Shown in pieces: positions 12,201 through 19,715 of a stretch of 64,000 nt of DNA. The translations under genes and the position numbers were made by a program. The DNA lies in assembly GCA_020637795.1 (NCBI GenBank), contig JACKJT010000001.1:620001-684000 (forward strand), written 5' to 3'. The notes below the pieces were generated by a model. It did not search any database. It had not been told where the DNA came from and worked only from the letters and a program-made list of their open reading frames with translations. Numbering within the stretch: position 1 is the first letter of the stretch; each line of letters begins with the position of its first letter. Source of the DNA: Hoeflea sp. (GTDB taxonomy: Bacteria; Pseudomonadota; Alphaproteobacteria; Rhizobiales; Rhizobiaceae).

Positions 12201-12698
12201 TTCTTCGAGCAATTGCCGGCGCGCCTGCGGCTTGGCCTGGATCAGTTCGCCGATGCGGCCCTGCCCGACCATCGAGGGCGAGCGCGCGCCGGTCGAGGCG
12301 TCGGCAAACAGCAGCTGCACATCCTTGGCGCGGGCTTCCTTGCCGTTGATGCGATAGACCGAGCCGGATTCGCGCTCGATGCGGCGGGTGACCTGGATCT
12401 CGTCTGAATCGTTGAAGGCGGCGGGCGCGGTGCGGTCGGAATTGTCGAGATAGAGGCCGACTTCGGCGGTGTTTCGCGCCGGACGGTTGCCGGAACCGGA
12501 GAAAATCACATCGTCCATGCCCGAGGCGCGCATGTTCTTGTAGGAGTTCTCGCCCATCACCCAGCGCATGGCCTCGACAAGATTGGACTTGCCGCAACCG
12601 TTGGGCCCGACCACGCCGGTCAGGCCGCGCTCGATGACGAATTCGGTCGGTTCGACGAAGGACTTGAAGCCCAGAACCCTAAGCTTGGTGAACTTCAT
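9234..12698 (-). CDS. smc: chromosome segregation protein SMC
   Basis: 1154 aa structural maintenance of chromosomes ATPase, which compacts and segregates the chromosome as a ring dimer with ScpA and ScpB. The N-terminal head has Walker A GPNGCGKSN (31-39). Two long Ala/Glu/Arg-rich coiled coils flank a hinge near residues 500-640. The C-terminal head carries the ABC signature LLSGGEQALTAM and Walker B ICVLDEVDAPLDD. Length and architecture are intact. It follows the DsbA-like lipoprotein gene on the same strand, with a strong hairpin between them (12742-12768), so it may have its own promoter. The scpA/scpB genes are not in the window. Confidence 0.97.
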   Translation of the reverse strand: MKFTKLRVLGFKSFVEPTEFVIERGLTGVVGPNGCGKSNLVEAMRWVMGENSYKNMRASGMDDVIFSGSGNRPARNTAEVGLYLDNSDRTAPAAFNDSDEIQVTRRIERESGSVYRINGKEARAKDVQLLFADASTGARSPSMVGQGRIGELIQAKPQARRQLLEEAAGISGLHSRRHEAELRLRAAETNLERLDDVTSELESQVESLKRQARQANRFKILSAEVRQAEATLLHLRWSLAKGQEGEAESALAQATSQVAELAQAQMEAAKNQAIAAHKLPELRDAEAAAAAALQRLQIARTQIDEEAERIARRREELDRRMVQLKADIEREERLIADNAGIMQRLSDEEAEIRTALEGSGERSAALKTAFEAAQAKLAESETSLGVITAERAEAAAERTQLERIIREAGERKARLDRQIASQDADLASIAERIAGLPDPAAKRRDSEMAEKALVDAEKALTEIETALEAAREAEAAARQPVTEAKARLNAIETEAKTIARMLNAGQGSDLFPPVVEQIKVDRGYETALGAALGDDLDLPLDPAAPAHWARMQVTGQDAALPDGVTPLSTHVRAPQELARRLAHIGLVADADHGKALHASLKPGQRLVTRDGAVFRWDGYVASADAPTPAALRLEQKNRLADLNEEAVEATKVLRQVEEALAQSEAAVVARVNESRSARDLIRDASKNVSRARDELASAERASGELSNRRAVLSESRAQVGAQLAETVEALEQAELSLKACPDLAGLDAALTQINAQVATDRGGLAEARAAHEGLERENAARARRLEAIAAERASWLERAANAENHLAALAARSNEAAAEVAGIAEAPDEIAARRRQLMNQLTEAEKRRQEAADTLALAETKSREADKLATEAIGALSQGREARGRAEERLMAARERREEGEARIREALNCEPHLAMRQTGLAADAPLPDPAQVERNLERLKIERERLGAVNLRAEEEQTELSDRLNLIVTEREDIIDAIKKLRAGIQSLNKEGRDRLLVAFDIVNAQFQRLFTHLFGGGTAELQLIESDDPLEAGLEILARPPGKKPQTMTLLSGGEQALTAMALIFAVFLTNPAPICVLDEVDAPLDDHNVERYCNLMDEMAASTETRFVIITHNPITMARMNRLFGVTMAEQGVSQLVSVDLQTAEQLRDAG

Positions 12699-12741
12699 GA
12701 CCGGGCCTCCCGGTCAGGGGCATTCATCGGCGCGCCAAAGC

Positions 12742-12768
12742 ATCCCTTGCGGTCGATCCGCAAGGGAT
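12742..12768 (-). terminator. hairpin between dsbA-like gene and smc
   Basis: A perfect 11-base stem (ATCCCTTGCGG at 12742-12752, complement at 12758-12768) with a 5-base loop. On the minus strand it is followed by GCTTTGG, a short T-run. It lies 18 bp past the stop of the lipoprotein gene and probably ends that transcript. Confidence 0.6.
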
Positions 12769-12785
12769 TGCTGGGCCTTGCCCGC

Positions 12786-13538
12786 CTAGAGCAGCGGGTC
12801 GATGATCGCCGACATGATGTCAATCGACATATTCCCCGGATACCGCTTGCCGTTGACGAAGAACGTCGGCGTGGATTGCACGCCAAACTCGTTTCCGGCC
12901 TTGGTTCTTACAGCATTCACATCGTCCAGAAGTTTCTGGTTCGTCAAGCAAGCTTCAAAGGACTCCTGTGTAAAACCCGCCAAACGGGCGATTTGCAGCA
13001 GTGCTTCGCGGCCATCGGGCGCTGTCGCCCAGGTCCGTTGCTGCTTGAACAGCACGTCGACCATCGGGAAAAACTGGTTTTCAGGGGCGCACCGGGCCAG
13101 CATGATGGCGGCCGCCGCGCGCGGATCGAACGGAAACTCGCGCAGCACGAACCGCACCTTGCCGGTGTCGACGTATTTCTCGACCAGCGGCTTGAAATTG
13201 TCTTCATGGAACGAAGCGCAATGCGGACAGGTCATCGACATGTATTCGACGATGGTGACGGGAGCATTTTCATCGCCCATCGTCACTTCCTTGAGCGGGC
13301 CCGGTTCCATCAGCTTGGCCACGTCAACTTCGCCATCGGGCTTGGGGGCTTCGACCGCCGATGTGGAGGCGGTGGTTTCAGCCGATACGCCCGCCGCTGC
13401 GGTCTCGGTTGACACCGCCGGGGCCGAAGTATCGCTGGCCTGCGGCGTCTGATCCGACGAGTCCGAGCAGGCCGTAAGGGTCAGTGCGAGCAGCGAAACA
13501 CTCGCGGCAGCGGTCAGTCGGGAGGTCAATCGGAACAT
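12786..13538 (-). CDS. DsbA-family thioredoxin-fold lipoprotein
   Basis: 250 aa exported thiol oxidoreductase. The N-terminus is a lipoprotein signal (LLALTLTACSDS, lipobox Cys at about residue 24), followed by a Ser/Thr/Ala-rich linker of about 45 residues. A DsbA_4-type thioredoxin domain follows, with the active site CPHC (in MSMTCPHCASFHED) and the cis-Pro region STPTFFVNGKRY. It would act in the periplasm, anchored to the membrane, in disulfide formation or isomerisation. The chosen ATG at 13538 follows GGGTGA; upstream ATGs would put the signal too far inside. The DUF721-dsbA-smc order is conserved in rhizobia. Confidence 0.9.
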   Translation of the reverse strand: MFRLTSRLTAAASVSLLALTLTACSDSSDQTPQASDTSAPAVSTETAAAGVSAETTASTSAVEAPKPDGEVDVAKLMEPGPLKEVTMGDENAPVTIVEYMSMTCPHCASFHEDNFKPLVEKYVDTGKVRFVLREFPFDPRAAAAIMLARCAPENQFFPMVDVLFKQQRTWATAPDGREALLQIARLAGFTQESFEACLTNQKLLDDVNAVRTKAGNEFGVQSTPTFFVNGKRYPGNMSIDIMSAIIDPLL

Positions 13539-13690
13539 GCAAGTCACCCATTCTGTGGAAATTGTGGCCATCAACACCCGCAAGACAGATACGCAAATGC
13601 CGCGCGAGCGCCCGGCGTCAGCTCACAAGTGCCGGACACCGGTCCTGCTTCAAGTCCTATAACGTGAAATGTGGCCAAACAAGTGCAAGA

Positions 13691-13710
13691 TGATCACGCA
13701 GGCGTGATCA
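13691..13710 (-). terminator. TGATCACG palindrome downstream of DUF721 gene
   Basis: Perfect 8-base arms (13691-13698 and 13703-13710) around CAGG. It lies 27 bp past the DUF721 stop and about 150 bp upstream of the dsbA-like gene. It could be a terminator for the former or an operator for the latter; there is no long T-run to decide. Confidence 0.4.
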
Positions 13711-13736
13711 GCAGCCGAAGAGCCAGGACCGGCCTG

Positions 13737-14246
13737 TCACTGCCGCCTTGGCGAGCGGCCGATGACGCCGGTGCCCAGCCGCTCAAGCGCCGCGCGCAGG
13801 CGCGGGTCCTCGACCTCGGCCAGCATCGAGGCAAGGCGGTTCTTCTCCTTCGCATCGAGCGGGCGCGCCTTCGGCTTGCGCGGCGGAATGTTGATCGCCT
13901 TCTGGACGATGCGGATCTGGGAAATCGCGCGGAATCCGAAGAAGCTGTTGACCCGCGAGATCAGTTCCGCCTCCTGGTGCATCAGAAAAAGAGCGCGCGC
14001 GCCCTCGCAGGCAATGGTCAGCAGGCCGGGGGCAAAACCACCGCCGGTTTCGTCCGGCCCGTCCTGGCGCGGCCAGCGGATGCGCTCGGGCCGGGAACAG
14101 CCGGCAAACTGTTCGCCGGCAATCTCGTCCCAGGAGCCCAGCAGCAGCGTGTTGATGCCGGCGCGCTTGGCCAGGATCGGATCGATCAGGCCGTTGGCGA
14201 TTTCGGCGATCTGGACGCTGCCCTTGCGGGTGAACGGTTTAGCCAC
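13737..14246 (-). CDS. DUF721 (DciA-like) protein
   Basis: 169 aa. The N-terminal half is a DUF721 domain (residues about 10-110: IAEIANGLIDPILAKRAGIN, then LLGSWDEIAGEQFA). DUF721 is the domain of DciA, the replicative-helicase loader of bacteria that lack DnaC. The basic C-terminal tail (PPRKPKARP...RRQ) suits DNA binding. The GTG at 14246 has AGAGG in front; a second GTG at 14264 is an alternative. It is divergent from mutY across the small PLDc_N gene and lies upstream of the dsbA-like gene and smc. A DNA-replication role is inferred from family only. Confidence 0.75.
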   Translation of the reverse strand: MAKPFTRKGSVQIAEIANGLIDPILAKRAGINTLLLGSWDEIAGEQFAGCSRPERIRWPRQDGPDETGGGFAPGLLTIACEGARALFLMHQEAELISRVNSFFGFRAISQIRIVQKAINIPPRKPKARPLDAKEKNRLASMLAEVEDPRLRAALERLGTGVIGRSPRRQ

Positions 14247-14524
14247 AGCCCTGCCTCTGCTCACATGCCGGCCGGCGCAATGCCGGACCAGCCCCTGTCC
14301 GTTGCACGGGATAGCGCGAAAACGCGCTCATTGAAAGCGCGGCCCTTTCCCAGCCGGTTGACCGTATCACCGTGATCGTTTCCCGGCGCGCTATCGGATC
14401 AAGCGGCGACAATGCGGCCTAATCTTGTCCAACCGATGGAACCTTTTCGCTTCAGGGCAGTTTTCCAGACACAACACTTCCATCCGGGCTTCAATCCGGC
14501 GCGAACATATTTGGAGAAATTGAC

Positions 14525-14707
14525 ATGGGTTTTGAATATAGCGGCATTCTGGGCATCATCATCCTGATCCTCGATATCTGGGCAATCCTGCAGATCGTGA
14601 AGGGCGGCGGGTCGACGGCCACCAAGCTGGTCTGGATCCTGGTCATTCTGCTCTTGCCGGTGATCGGCCTGCTGATCTGGCTGCTGGCCGGACGCAACAG
14701 AATCTAG
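14525..14707 (+). CDS. small PLDc_N-domain membrane protein, 60 aa
   Basis: Two hydrophobic helices (about residues 8-25 and 34-55) separated by a short KGGGSTATK loop, with a GRNRI tail. This is the pattern of the phospholipase D-nuclease N-terminal (PLDc_N) domain, which also occurs as a free small membrane protein. GGAG lies 10 bases before the ATG. Codon use and an unbroken reading frame between non-coding flanks support it as real. No function is known for such short forms. Confidence 0.8.
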   Translation: MGFEYSGILGIIILILDIWAILQIVKGGGSTATKLVWILVILLLPVIGLLIWLLAGRNRI

Positions 14708-14962
14708 CAGCCCAACGTCCACGCTGCCTCCCCAGTGCCCGACTGTCGCGCCTTGACCGGTGCCGGTCGGGCATCTTGATTCCGACCTCAGGCGCGACCA
14801 ACCCAGGCAACAGGTGGCCCAGGCCGGCGACACCGTCACGGGCATTGCCCAAGAGAAAACCGCGGTGGCGGATTGCGCGCGGGTGATGCCCGCGACATGA
14901 TCAGCACTTGCGCAAACCGAAAAGCGCACCAGGTTCTCCCGTTCCCGCCCCCGCACCGTTCC

Positions 14963-16069
14963 ATGAGTTCAATGTCATCCGCAAAGCTCCCCAAGACCGC
15001 GCCCGGTATCGCCACCCCGCTGCTTGCGTGGTATGACCGGCATGCCCGCGCCCTGCCCTGGCGGATCAGCCCGGATGACCGCACACAGGGCGTTGTCGCC
15101 GATCCCTACAGGGTGTGGCTTTCCGAAATCATGCTGCAGCAGACCACGGTGCAGGCGGTCAAACCCTATTTTGCCGCCTTCGTGGACCGCTGGCCGTCTG
15201 TCGAGGATCTGGCGGCAGCGGAAACGGAAGACGTGATGAAGGCCTGGGCCGGCCTCGGGTACTATTCGCGCGCCCGCAATCTGAAACGCTGCGCCGATGT
15301 GGTTGCCGCGGATCACAACGGCCGGTTTCCCGACACCGAGGAAGGGCTGCTGGCGCTGCCCGGCATCGGCCCCTACACGGCGGCGGCGATCGCGGCGATT
15401 GCGTTCGACCGGCCGGCGGCGGTGGTCGACGGCAATATCGAGCGGGTGTTCACGCGGCTTTTCGAGATCGAAACGCCGCTGCCAGCGGCGAAGACCGAAA
15501 TCCGTGCCTTTGTCGCCGAGGCAACGCCGGCCGATCGGCCCGGCGATTTCGCCCAGGCGCTGATGGATCTCGGCGCCACGATCTGCACGCCGAAGCGGCC
15601 CGCCTGCGCGCTGTGCACTCTTTCCGCGGACTGCCAGGCGCGGATATCCGGACGGCAGGAACAGTTTCCTGTCAAGCTTGCAAAGAAGGTCAAGCCGGTC
15701 CGGCTTGGCGCCGCCTTCGTGGCTGAACGCGGCGACGGCGCGGTGCTGCTGGTCAAACGGCCGGACAAGGGTCTGCTCGGCGGCATGAGCGGGGTGCCGA
15801 CCACCAACTGGACGGTGCGCGCCGACGGCGAGACCGGAGCCAGATCCGCGCCGTTCGAGGCCGGCTGGCGCAGCAAGGGCGTCGTTTCACATGTGTTTAC
15901 ACATTTTGAATTGCGGCTTGAGGTTTTTCATGCGGTTGTCACCGCCATCCCCGACCATGAGGGCTGGTGGAGTGACAGCGATTCGCTGCCCGGCGAAGCG
16001 TTGCCCACGGTGATGAAAAAGGCGCTTGGCGCCGCCTACCCCGCATTGTTCAGAAAAGGCAAGAAATGA
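14963..16069 (+). CDS. mutY: A/G-specific adenine DNA glycosylase
   Basis: 368 aa base-excision repair enzyme that removes A mispaired with 8-oxoG. Seen: catalytic Glu in EIMLQQTTVQ (about residue 54), the helix-hairpin-helix LPGIGPYTAAA (about 131), the Asp in VVDGNIERVF (about 153), and the 4Fe-4S loop C-x6-C-x2-C-x5-C at about residues 207-223. A NUDIX-like C-terminal domain (GAVLLVKRPDKGLLGGMSG) reads the 8-oxoG strand. The start is uncertain: ATGs at 14963 and 14972 both lack a good ribosome site, and an open frame continues upstream to 14873. The stop overlaps the next gene by ATGA. Confidence 0.95.
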   Translation: MSSMSSAKLPKTAPGIATPLLAWYDRHARALPWRISPDDRTQGVVADPYRVWLSEIMLQQTTVQAVKPYFAAFVDRWPSVEDLAAAETEDVMKAWAGLGYYSRARNLKRCADVVAADHNGRFPDTEEGLLALPGIGPYTAAAIAAIAFDRPAAVVDGNIERVFTRLFEIETPLPAAKTEIRAFVAEATPADRPGDFAQALMDLGATICTPKRPACALCTLSADCQARISGRQEQFPVKLAKKVKPVRLGAAFVAERGDGAVLLVKRPDKGLLGGMSGVPTTNWTVRADGETGARSAPFEAGWRSKGVVSHVFTHFELRLEVFHAVVTAIPDHEGWWSDSDSLPGEALPTVMKKALGAAYPALFRKGKK

Positions 16070-16686
16070 GCGAGACCCGACGGCCAGTCAGCCACATCGT
16101 GTTCGATATCGGCAAGGTGCTGATCCATTACGACCCGAACATTCCTTTCAGCCGGCTGATCCCCGACGAGGCAGAGCGTGATGCTTTCTTCGCCAATGTC
16201 TGCACCCACGAATGGAACCTGGAGCAGGACCGCGGCCGCAGCTGGGGCGAGGCCGAGGCTCTGCTGATCGAGCAGTTTCCCGACAAGGCCGACCTGATCC
16301 GCGCCTTCCGGCTGCACTGGCACGAGATGGTCAGCCACGCCTATGACGACAGCGTCGACATCATGCTCGACCTGATCCAGCAGGGCCGCGACGTGACGAT
16401 GCTGACCAATTTCGCCGCCGACACGTTCAAGGAAGCCCAGGAACGGTTTCCGTTCCTCAAGGTGCCGCGCGGTGTCACCGTTTCGGGCGAGATCTGGATG
16501 ATCAAGCCGGACCGGGAAATCTACGACACCCATGTGGCGAGTTTCGACCTCGATCCGGCCAGATGCCTGTTCATAGACGACAGCGAGAAGAATGTCGAAG
16601 GCGCCATCACAGCCGGATGGCAGGCGGTGCATTTCACCGGCGCGGAGAAACTGCGCGAAGACCTCAAAAGGCTCGACGTGATCTGA
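16066..16686 (+). CDS. HAD-superfamily hydrolase (YihX-like)
   Basis: 206 aa, translationally coupled to mutY (ATGA overlap). HAD motifs: I, VFDIGKVLIHYD (nucleophile Asp; the +2 position is Gly as in YihX-type FDLGN enzymes); II, LLTNFAADT-like MLTNFA; III, the Lys in MIKPDREIY; IV, FIDDSEKNVEGA. The family dephosphorylates small sugar phosphates or does haloacid-type chemistry. Nothing here shows the substrate. Pairing with mutY is common in rhizobia and may only reflect shared transcription. Confidence 0.85.
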   Translation: MSETRRPVSHIVFDIGKVLIHYDPNIPFSRLIPDEAERDAFFANVCTHEWNLEQDRGRSWGEAEALLIEQFPDKADLIRAFRLHWHEMVSHAYDDSVDIMLDLIQQGRDVTMLTNFAADTFKEAQERFPFLKVPRGVTVSGEIWMIKPDREIYDTHVASFDLDPARCLFIDDSEKNVEGAITAGWQAVHFTGAEKLREDLKRLDVI

Positions 16687-16741
16687 TCCCGCGTCACACG
16701 ACCGGCCATTGCGTCGGGGGCCAGCCTTCCCGGAACGCGGA

Positions 16742-16770
16742 CGCCCGGGATGCGCGACACATCCCGGGCG
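16742..16770. terminator. bidirectional hairpin between convergent genes
   Basis: Perfect 11-base arms (CGCCCGGGATG at 16742-16752, complement at 16760-16770) with a 7-base loop. It sits between the convergent HAD hydrolase and ccrM genes, where a shared terminator is expected. There is no T-run on either side. Confidence 0.5.
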
Positions 16771-16829
16771 CTGCATGCCCCGGCGGGGACTGAAGGTACT
16801 TGACGCCCGCCGGATCTCGTTGCCGGAGC

Positions 16830-17963
16830 CTATCCGGCGCGCGCCATTTCCTCGCGGATCGCGGCGCGGAAATCATCGATCAGCTTGAGGCCATCGGTCG
16901 TTTCGATATGCCAGAAGGTCCAGCCATTGCAGGCGTCGAAGCCCTGCACCAGCGCGCCGACCTTGTGGATCGAACCGGCCTGTCCGTTTGCGACCAGCGT
17001 GCCGTCGGCACGAACGATCGCCTGGTGCTTGCGCTTGGCGTCATGGAGCACATCGCCGGGTTTAACATGGCCGGCCTCGATCAGGACGTTGAAGGCGACG
17101 CGCGGTTCGGCGCGTTTGCCGGTCATGACGGTGAGTTCGTTCTTGCCGAGCGGCTCGACGGCGTCGATGCGGGCGCGGGCCGCGTCGATGTAATCCTGCT
17201 CGCGCTCGATGCCGACGAAATGGCGTCCGAGACGGCGGGCGACGGCGCCGGTGGTGCCGGAGCCGAAGAACGGGTCAAGCACCACATCGCCGGGCTTGGA
17301 GGAGGCCATCAGCACGCGCGCCAGCAGCGCCTCGGGCTTCTGGGTCGGATGCACCTTCTTGCCATCCTCGCCCTTGAGGCGTTCGGCCCCGGTGCAGATC
17401 GGGAACAGCCAGTCCGAGCGCATCTGAACGTCGTCATTGGCGGCCTTCATGGCTTCGTAGTTGAAGGTGTAGCTCTTGGCGTTCTGGTCGCGCGAGGCCC
17501 AGATCATGGTCTCGTGCGCGTTCTGGAAGCGGCGGCCGCGGAAATTCGGCATCGGGTTGGTCTTGCGCCAGACCACGTCGTTCAAAAGCCAGAAGCCGAG
17601 ATCCTGCAGCTGTGTGCCGACGCGGAAGATGTTGTGGTAGGAGCCGATCACCCAGATGGTGCCGTTGGGCTTGAGCACCCGGCGGCAGGCGAGCAGCCAG
17701 GCCCGGGTGAAGGCGTCATAGGCGGCGAAGCTTTCGAACTGGTCCCAGTGATCGTTGACCGCGTCGACCATCGACTGGTCCGGACGGGCGAGATCGCCGC
17801 CAAGCTGCAGGTTGTAGGGCGGATCGGCGAAAATCACATCGACAGAGTTTTCGGGGAGCGCCTCGAGTGCTGCAACACAATCACCCTTGATGATGGTGTC
17901 GAGCCAGGACTGACGCGTGGCATTGACGGCGGAAATTCCGGAAAGCGAGACAGGTCGGGCCAT
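16830..17963 (-). CDS. ccrM: cell-cycle DNA adenine methyltransferase CcrM (GANTC)
   Basis: 377 aa, the usual length of rhizobial CcrM. It is a beta-class N6-adenine methyltransferase that methylates GANTC and is tied to the cell cycle in Alphaproteobacteria. The catalytic motif DPPY (47-50, in FADPPYNLQLGG) precedes the SAM-binding motif (DPFFGSGTTGAVA, about residue 240), as in beta-class enzymes. The C-terminal 100 residues (VLIEAGHVKPGDVL...GSIHKVGALVQG) form the RAMA domain typical of CcrM and needed for DNA recognition. There is no cognate restriction gene. The start at 17963 follows GTGAG; a GTG six codons upstream is possible. A near-palindrome lies 41 bp upstream. Confidence 0.96.
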   Translation of the reverse strand: MARPVSLSGISAVNATRQSWLDTIIKGDCVAALEALPENSVDVIFADPPYNLQLGGDLARPDQSMVDAVNDHWDQFESFAAYDAFTRAWLLACRRVLKPNGTIWVIGSYHNIFRVGTQLQDLGFWLLNDVVWRKTNPMPNFRGRRFQNAHETMIWASRDQNAKSYTFNYEAMKAANDDVQMRSDWLFPICTGAERLKGEDGKKVHPTQKPEALLARVLMASSKPGDVVLDPFFGSGTTGAVARRLGRHFVGIEREQDYIDAARARIDAVEPLGKNELTVMTGKRAEPRVAFNVLIEAGHVKPGDVLHDAKRKHQAIVRADGTLVANGQAGSIHKVGALVQGFDACNGWTFWHIETTDGLKLIDDFRAAIREEMARAG

Positions 17964-18003
17964 TTGATACTCACAGTACACTTACGCAACAACTGAGCCT
18001 TAT

Positions 18004-18023
18004 GGTTACCGAACAGGGTAAAC
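18004..18023 (-). promoter_or_regulatory. near-palindrome upstream of ccrM
   Basis: On the plus strand: GGTTACC, six bases (GAACAG), GGTAAAC. The arms match at 6 of 7 positions. It lies about 40-60 bp upstream of the ccrM start, where a regulator could bind. It does not fit the CtrA TTAA-N7-TTAA consensus, and I saw no GANTC site close to it. Confidence 0.3.
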
Positions 18024-18260
18024 ATCTGGTGAATGGCCGGCACGCTGTTCCGCTCCGCTCCGATCCCCTGAACAGGAACAGTGCTTCCGGCCTTCCGCAT
18101 GAGCCCCACCGGCCTTGTGTCGACAGCGAGCGGGCCCCGCCCTCTGCTCCAGCTCCGTGTCGCGCGCGGGCATCCTTTACTTGCCTGTCCTCCTGGCATG
18201 CTGTAGGTGCGGTGGCGCTTTCCCACCCTCCCCGCTTTTCCCAAGGACAGGAACACTTCC

Positions 18261-18950
18261 ATGGCCGGTTTCGACCTCATCATCTTCGATTGCGACGGCG
18301 TGCTGGTCGACAGCGAAATCATCGCGGCGCAGGTGGAATCCAAGCTTCTGACCGATGCCGGGTACCCGATCAGCGCGGAGGAACTGGCCGAGCGCTTTGC
18401 CGGCCTGACCTGGAAGGACATCCTGTTCGAGGTCGAGCGGGAAGCCAGCATTCCGTTCTCGGCCACCCTGCTCGACGCGCCGGAGGCGCTGCTCGACAAG
18501 AAGCTGGGCAATGAAGTGCTGGCCATCGACGGTGCGGCGCAGGCGATCGCTCGCATCCCCGGTCCGCGCTGCATCTGCTCGAACTCATCCTCGCACCGGC
18601 TGAAGGCGATGCTGGCGCACACCCGGCTCGACCGGCTGTTTGGCGCGCATGTCTTTTCGGCCAAGGACGTGGGCGAAGGCCGCACCAAGCCGGCGCCGGA
18701 CGTGTTTCTTCACGGGGCCGAGCAGTTCGATGCAAAGCCCGCCAATGTGCTGGTGATCGAGGATTCGGTGCACGGCATCCATGCGGCAACCGCCGCCGGC
18801 ATGCGGGTCGTCGGGTTTACCGGCGGATCGCACAGCTATCCGGGCCATGCCGACAAGCTGACAGAAGCGGGCGCGGAAACCGTGGTCAGCCGGATGGCCG
18901 ATCTTCCCGCCACGGTCGAGGCGCTGGCGGGCTGGTCCGAACTGCTCTGA
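18261..18950 (+). CDS. HAD-IA hydrolase, phosphoglycolate phosphatase / beta-phosphoglucomutase type
   Basis: 229 aa. HAD motif I is IFDCDGVLVDSE (residues 7-18), with both Asp residues present. Motif II is the Ser run near CSNSSSHRL, motif III is the Lys in GRTKPAPDVF, and motif IV is VIEDSVHGIHAA. The alpha-helical cap lies after motif I (subfamily IA). The ATG at 18261 follows AGGACAGGA. The substrate is a phosphorylated small molecule, probably a sugar phosphate. It is monocistronic and divergent from ccrM across 297 bp that otherwise hold only the palindrome at 18004. Confidence 0.88.
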   Translation: MAGFDLIIFDCDGVLVDSEIIAAQVESKLLTDAGYPISAEELAERFAGLTWKDILFEVEREASIPFSATLLDAPEALLDKKLGNEVLAIDGAAQAIARIPGPRCICSNSSSHRLKAMLAHTRLDRLFGAHVFSAKDVGEGRTKPAPDVFLHGAEQFDAKPANVLVIEDSVHGIHAATAAGMRVVGFTGGSHSYPGHADKLTEAGAETVVSRMADLPATVEALAGWSELL

Positions 18951-18995
18951 GCCCGGTCGGCGTAACAGAATTCGCCGGATCCGGTTAAAAGGGGA

Positions 18996-19559
18996 TCAGG
19001 GCGTGTTGTAGGGGCCGGGATCAAAGCCGGCATAGAGCTTGACCGAGCGGGATGCGCTGACCGGGAAGGTCACATTGGCATCGGTGTAGATGAACTGTTC
19101 GGCCGGGCCACCTTCGGTGATCATCACCGGCTGTTTTTGCAATTCGGAATAGAGAACCGTCTCGCCATCGAGCGCAACCACGCGGAGCGGCAGCTTGACC
19201 TCGCCGCTCTTGGCCTGCGGGCCGCCAACGACACGTCCGGTCACAACCACCGTGACAATCATCTGATCGCCGCTGACCCGGCATTGCCGTGTCCTGTCGG
19301 TGATCGACGCCTGGTGGATCACCTTGGCCGGATCACCGTTCCCGCCCTTGGCGTAGGTGGTGTAGTAGGCAGTCCCTTCGCGCAGCAGCACTGCCGGGCA
19401 GGCTCCCTGAACCACTGTTGCATCCAGGACCGCATCGACCGCCGCCGGCTGATCGGGACGGTTCGGACTGAGCACCGCCCGCGGATCGGCGGAGGTGCAG
19501 CCTGCAATCAGCGCAGCGCTGATCAGGACCGGGGCGAAACGCAACAAACTTTGTGACAC
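18996..19559 (-). CDS. hypothetical lipoprotein, 187 aa
   Basis: GTG start at 19559 with AGGTAGG upstream. A signal peptide of about 20 residues ends in the lipobox LIAGC, so the mature protein starts at that Cys and is likely tethered in the envelope. The rest is a beta-rich soluble domain (MIVTVVVTGRVVGGPQ, ANVTFPVSASRSVKLYAGF). Two more cysteines (in GACPAVLL and TRQCRV) could form a disulfide. I do not recognise a named family with confidence. It is divergent from thrC. Confidence 0.75.
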   Translation of the reverse strand: MSQSLLRFAPVLISAALIAGCTSADPRAVLSPNRPDQPAAVDAVLDATVVQGACPAVLLREGTAYYTTYAKGGNGDPAKVIHQASITDRTRQCRVSGDQMIVTVVVTGRVVGGPQAKSGEVKLPLRVVALDGETVLYSELQKQPVMITEGGPAEQFIYTDANVTFPVSASRSVKLYAGFDPGPYNTP

Positions 19560-19715
19560 GATAAACCTACCTTCATACACCCAGTGCGAAAGACCACCTG
19601 TCAAACAAGTGTGTGGCCTTTGCATGACGACCGCCCATGGTCTATATCAGCCGCGCGGCGGAAAATCGACCGGCGTTATCTCATCTTGCGCGATCCGCGT
19701 CCACCACCGGAGAAC

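Noticed and set aside
16066..16686. HAD hydrolase with a broken catalytic motif (D-I-G instead of D-x-D)
   Set aside because: The same D-x-G pattern occurs in active YihX-type phosphatases, so it is normal for that branch.
17964..18260. CtrA box or GANTC sites in the ccrM promoter
   Set aside because: I searched by eye and found neither TTAA-N7-TTAA nor GANTC close to the start.
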